This document shows positions 15,359-16,101 of a stretch of DNA of 16,101 nt, one piece after another (within the stretch, counting starts at the first letter, position 1; the number at the start of each line of letters is the position of its first letter). The stretch is taken from positions 2,087 to 18,187 of the forward strand of contig QHNF01000041.1 of assembly GCA_003218345.1 (NCBI GenBank), written 5' to 3'. Source of the DNA: Verrucomicrobiota bacterium. GTDB taxonomy: Bacteria; Verrucomicrobiota; Verrucomicrobiia; Chthoniobacterales; UBA10450. The notes beneath the pieces are model-generated. The model was not told where the DNA came from, ran no database searches, and saw only the letters and a list, made by a program, of their open reading frames with translations. A program made the position numbers and the translations under genes.

Positions 15359-15388
15359 GCCTTGCTCATGAATTGACTGTGTGGCAAA
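15359..15388 (+). promoter_or_regulatory. Conserved leader element upstream of TolB-TPR gene, copy 2
   Basis: Identical 30-nt copy of 4547-4576, ending 9 nt before the ATG at 15398, with the same ATG AAT TGA mini-ORF 30 nt upstream in frame. The rest of the gap 15156-15397 holds no gene and no clear promoter that I can support. Confidence 0.55.
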
Positions 15389-15397
15389 GGCAACGCC

Positions 15398-16101
15398 ATG
15401 AATCCGGGGACCTTCTTCGCCGAGCTGAAGCGGCGCAACGTTTACAAAGTCGCGGTCGCCTATGCGGTCGTTGGTTGGCTGTTGGTCCAAGTCACGACAC
15501 AGGTTTTTCCAATCTTTGAAATTCCGAATTGGGCCCTCAGATTAATCGTGCTCGCAATCATCATTGGCTTTCCAATCGCGCTCGTCATCGCGTGGGCATT
15601 CGAGCTTACACCGGAAGGAATCAAGCACACGGAAGATGTCGACCCATTCGACTCGCGCTCAGGGCAGGTCCTTTCCGACAAACGCGTTTCGAAAAATCGC
15701 ACCTGGATTTATGTCACGCTGATTGGAGCTGCGTTGTCCGTTGCATTGTTTTTCATAGGACGCCTTAGCGCTCCCGGCAGCAGTGCGTCTCCGGCCGGTC
15801 TGTCGGAGAAATCCATAGCGGTGCTACCTTTTGAAAATCAGAACCGCGACCCAAACAATGACTACCTCTGTGACGGCATTCCCGAAAGCATCATCAACAG
15901 CCTTTCCGAGCTGCCAAAGCTCAAGGTGATGTCGCGTAACTCAGTCTTTCATTACAAGGGAAAGGAGACGGATGCTCAGACGATAGGAAAAGAGTTGAAG
16001 GTGCAGACGTTGCTCACGGGCCGGGTAACACAACGCGGTGATGGCCTAACGATTGGGGTCGAGTTGATCAACGCGCAGGACAACAGCCAACTGTGGGGTC
16101 A
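15398..16101 (+). CDS. TolB/FlgO-like domain membrane protein (3'-partial), paralogue of 4586-6640
   Basis: The frame from the ATG at 15398 stays open to the window end (234 codons). It begins MNPGTFFAELKRRNVYKVAV, followed by membrane helices (VVGWLLVQVTTQVFPIF; LRLIVLAIIIGFPIALVIAW; WIYVTLIGAALSVALFFIG) and a TolB/FlgO-like domain (KSIAVLPFENQNRDPNNDYLCDG, in part; LLTGRVTQRGDGLTIGVELI; NSQLWG). The first 75 residues are almost identical to the protein at 4586-6640, while the cytoplasmic linker and TolB-like domain have diverged. By analogy TPRs should follow outside the window. It lies directly after the chimeric TPR gene. Confidence 0.85.
   Translation, partial: MNPGTFFAELKRRNVYKVAVAYAVVGWLLVQVTTQVFPIFEIPNWALRLIVLAIIIGFPIALVIAWAFELTPEGIKHTEDVDPFDSRSGQVLSDKRVSKNRTWIYVTLIGAALSVALFFIGRLSAPGSSASPAGLSEKSIAVLPFENQNRDPNNDYLCDGIPESIINSLSELPKLKVMSRNSVFHYKGKETDAQTIGKELKVQTLLTGRVTQRGDGLTIGVELINAQDNSQLWG

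Overview
The window looks like chromosome of a soil-type Verrucomicrobium, close to the Spartobacteria/Chthoniobacterales. The basis is the resemblance of several proteins to families I recall from that group, chiefly membrane-anchored TolB/FlgO-TPR proteins that begin MNP..FF.ELKRRNVYKVAVAYA, plus moderately GC-rich DNA with palindromic intergenic repeats. No rRNA, tRNA, CRISPR, integrase or transposase was seen, so the taxonomic call is inference.

Left part (1-4407): two co-directional genes for the aminotransferase route of lysine breakdown. They are a 5'-truncated L-lysine 6-transaminase (lat) and an ALDH7-type aminoadipate-semialdehyde dehydrogenase, which together take lysine to L-2-aminoadipate. 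A convergent MmgE/PrpD-family gene follows, and an elaborate palindrome fills the gap between the convergent stop codons.

Flanking paralogues (4586-6640 and 14067-16101, plus strand): one complete TolB/FlgO-TPR membrane protein lies left of the central locus. On the right are a chimeric, N-terminally replaced TPR gene and the start of a second complete-type paralogue. The two complete-type genes share a nearly identical untranslated segment just upstream of their start codons.

Centre (6725-13932, all minus strand): a peptide-export locus. In transcription order it holds a SurA/PpiC-like peptidyl-prolyl isomerase; a tandem cyclic-nucleotide-binding-domain + C39 peptidase + ABC transporter (HetC-like layout, 4-nt ATGA overlap with the isomerase gene); a HlyD-type membrane fusion protein; a sigma-54 activator (AAA+ with GAFTGA, Fis-type HTH) broken by one frameshift and two UAG stops; then a promoter followed by two coupled small ORFs and a start-less relic of a third. 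The small ORFs share a basic leader ending in a double-Gly-like site, followed by Cys-free tails, one of them very Gly-rich. The simplest reading is that they are (or were) substrates cleaved by the C39 domain and exported through ABC-HlyD. No modification enzyme or immunity gene is visible. Mixed intact and decayed parts suggest a locus in evolutionary turnover.
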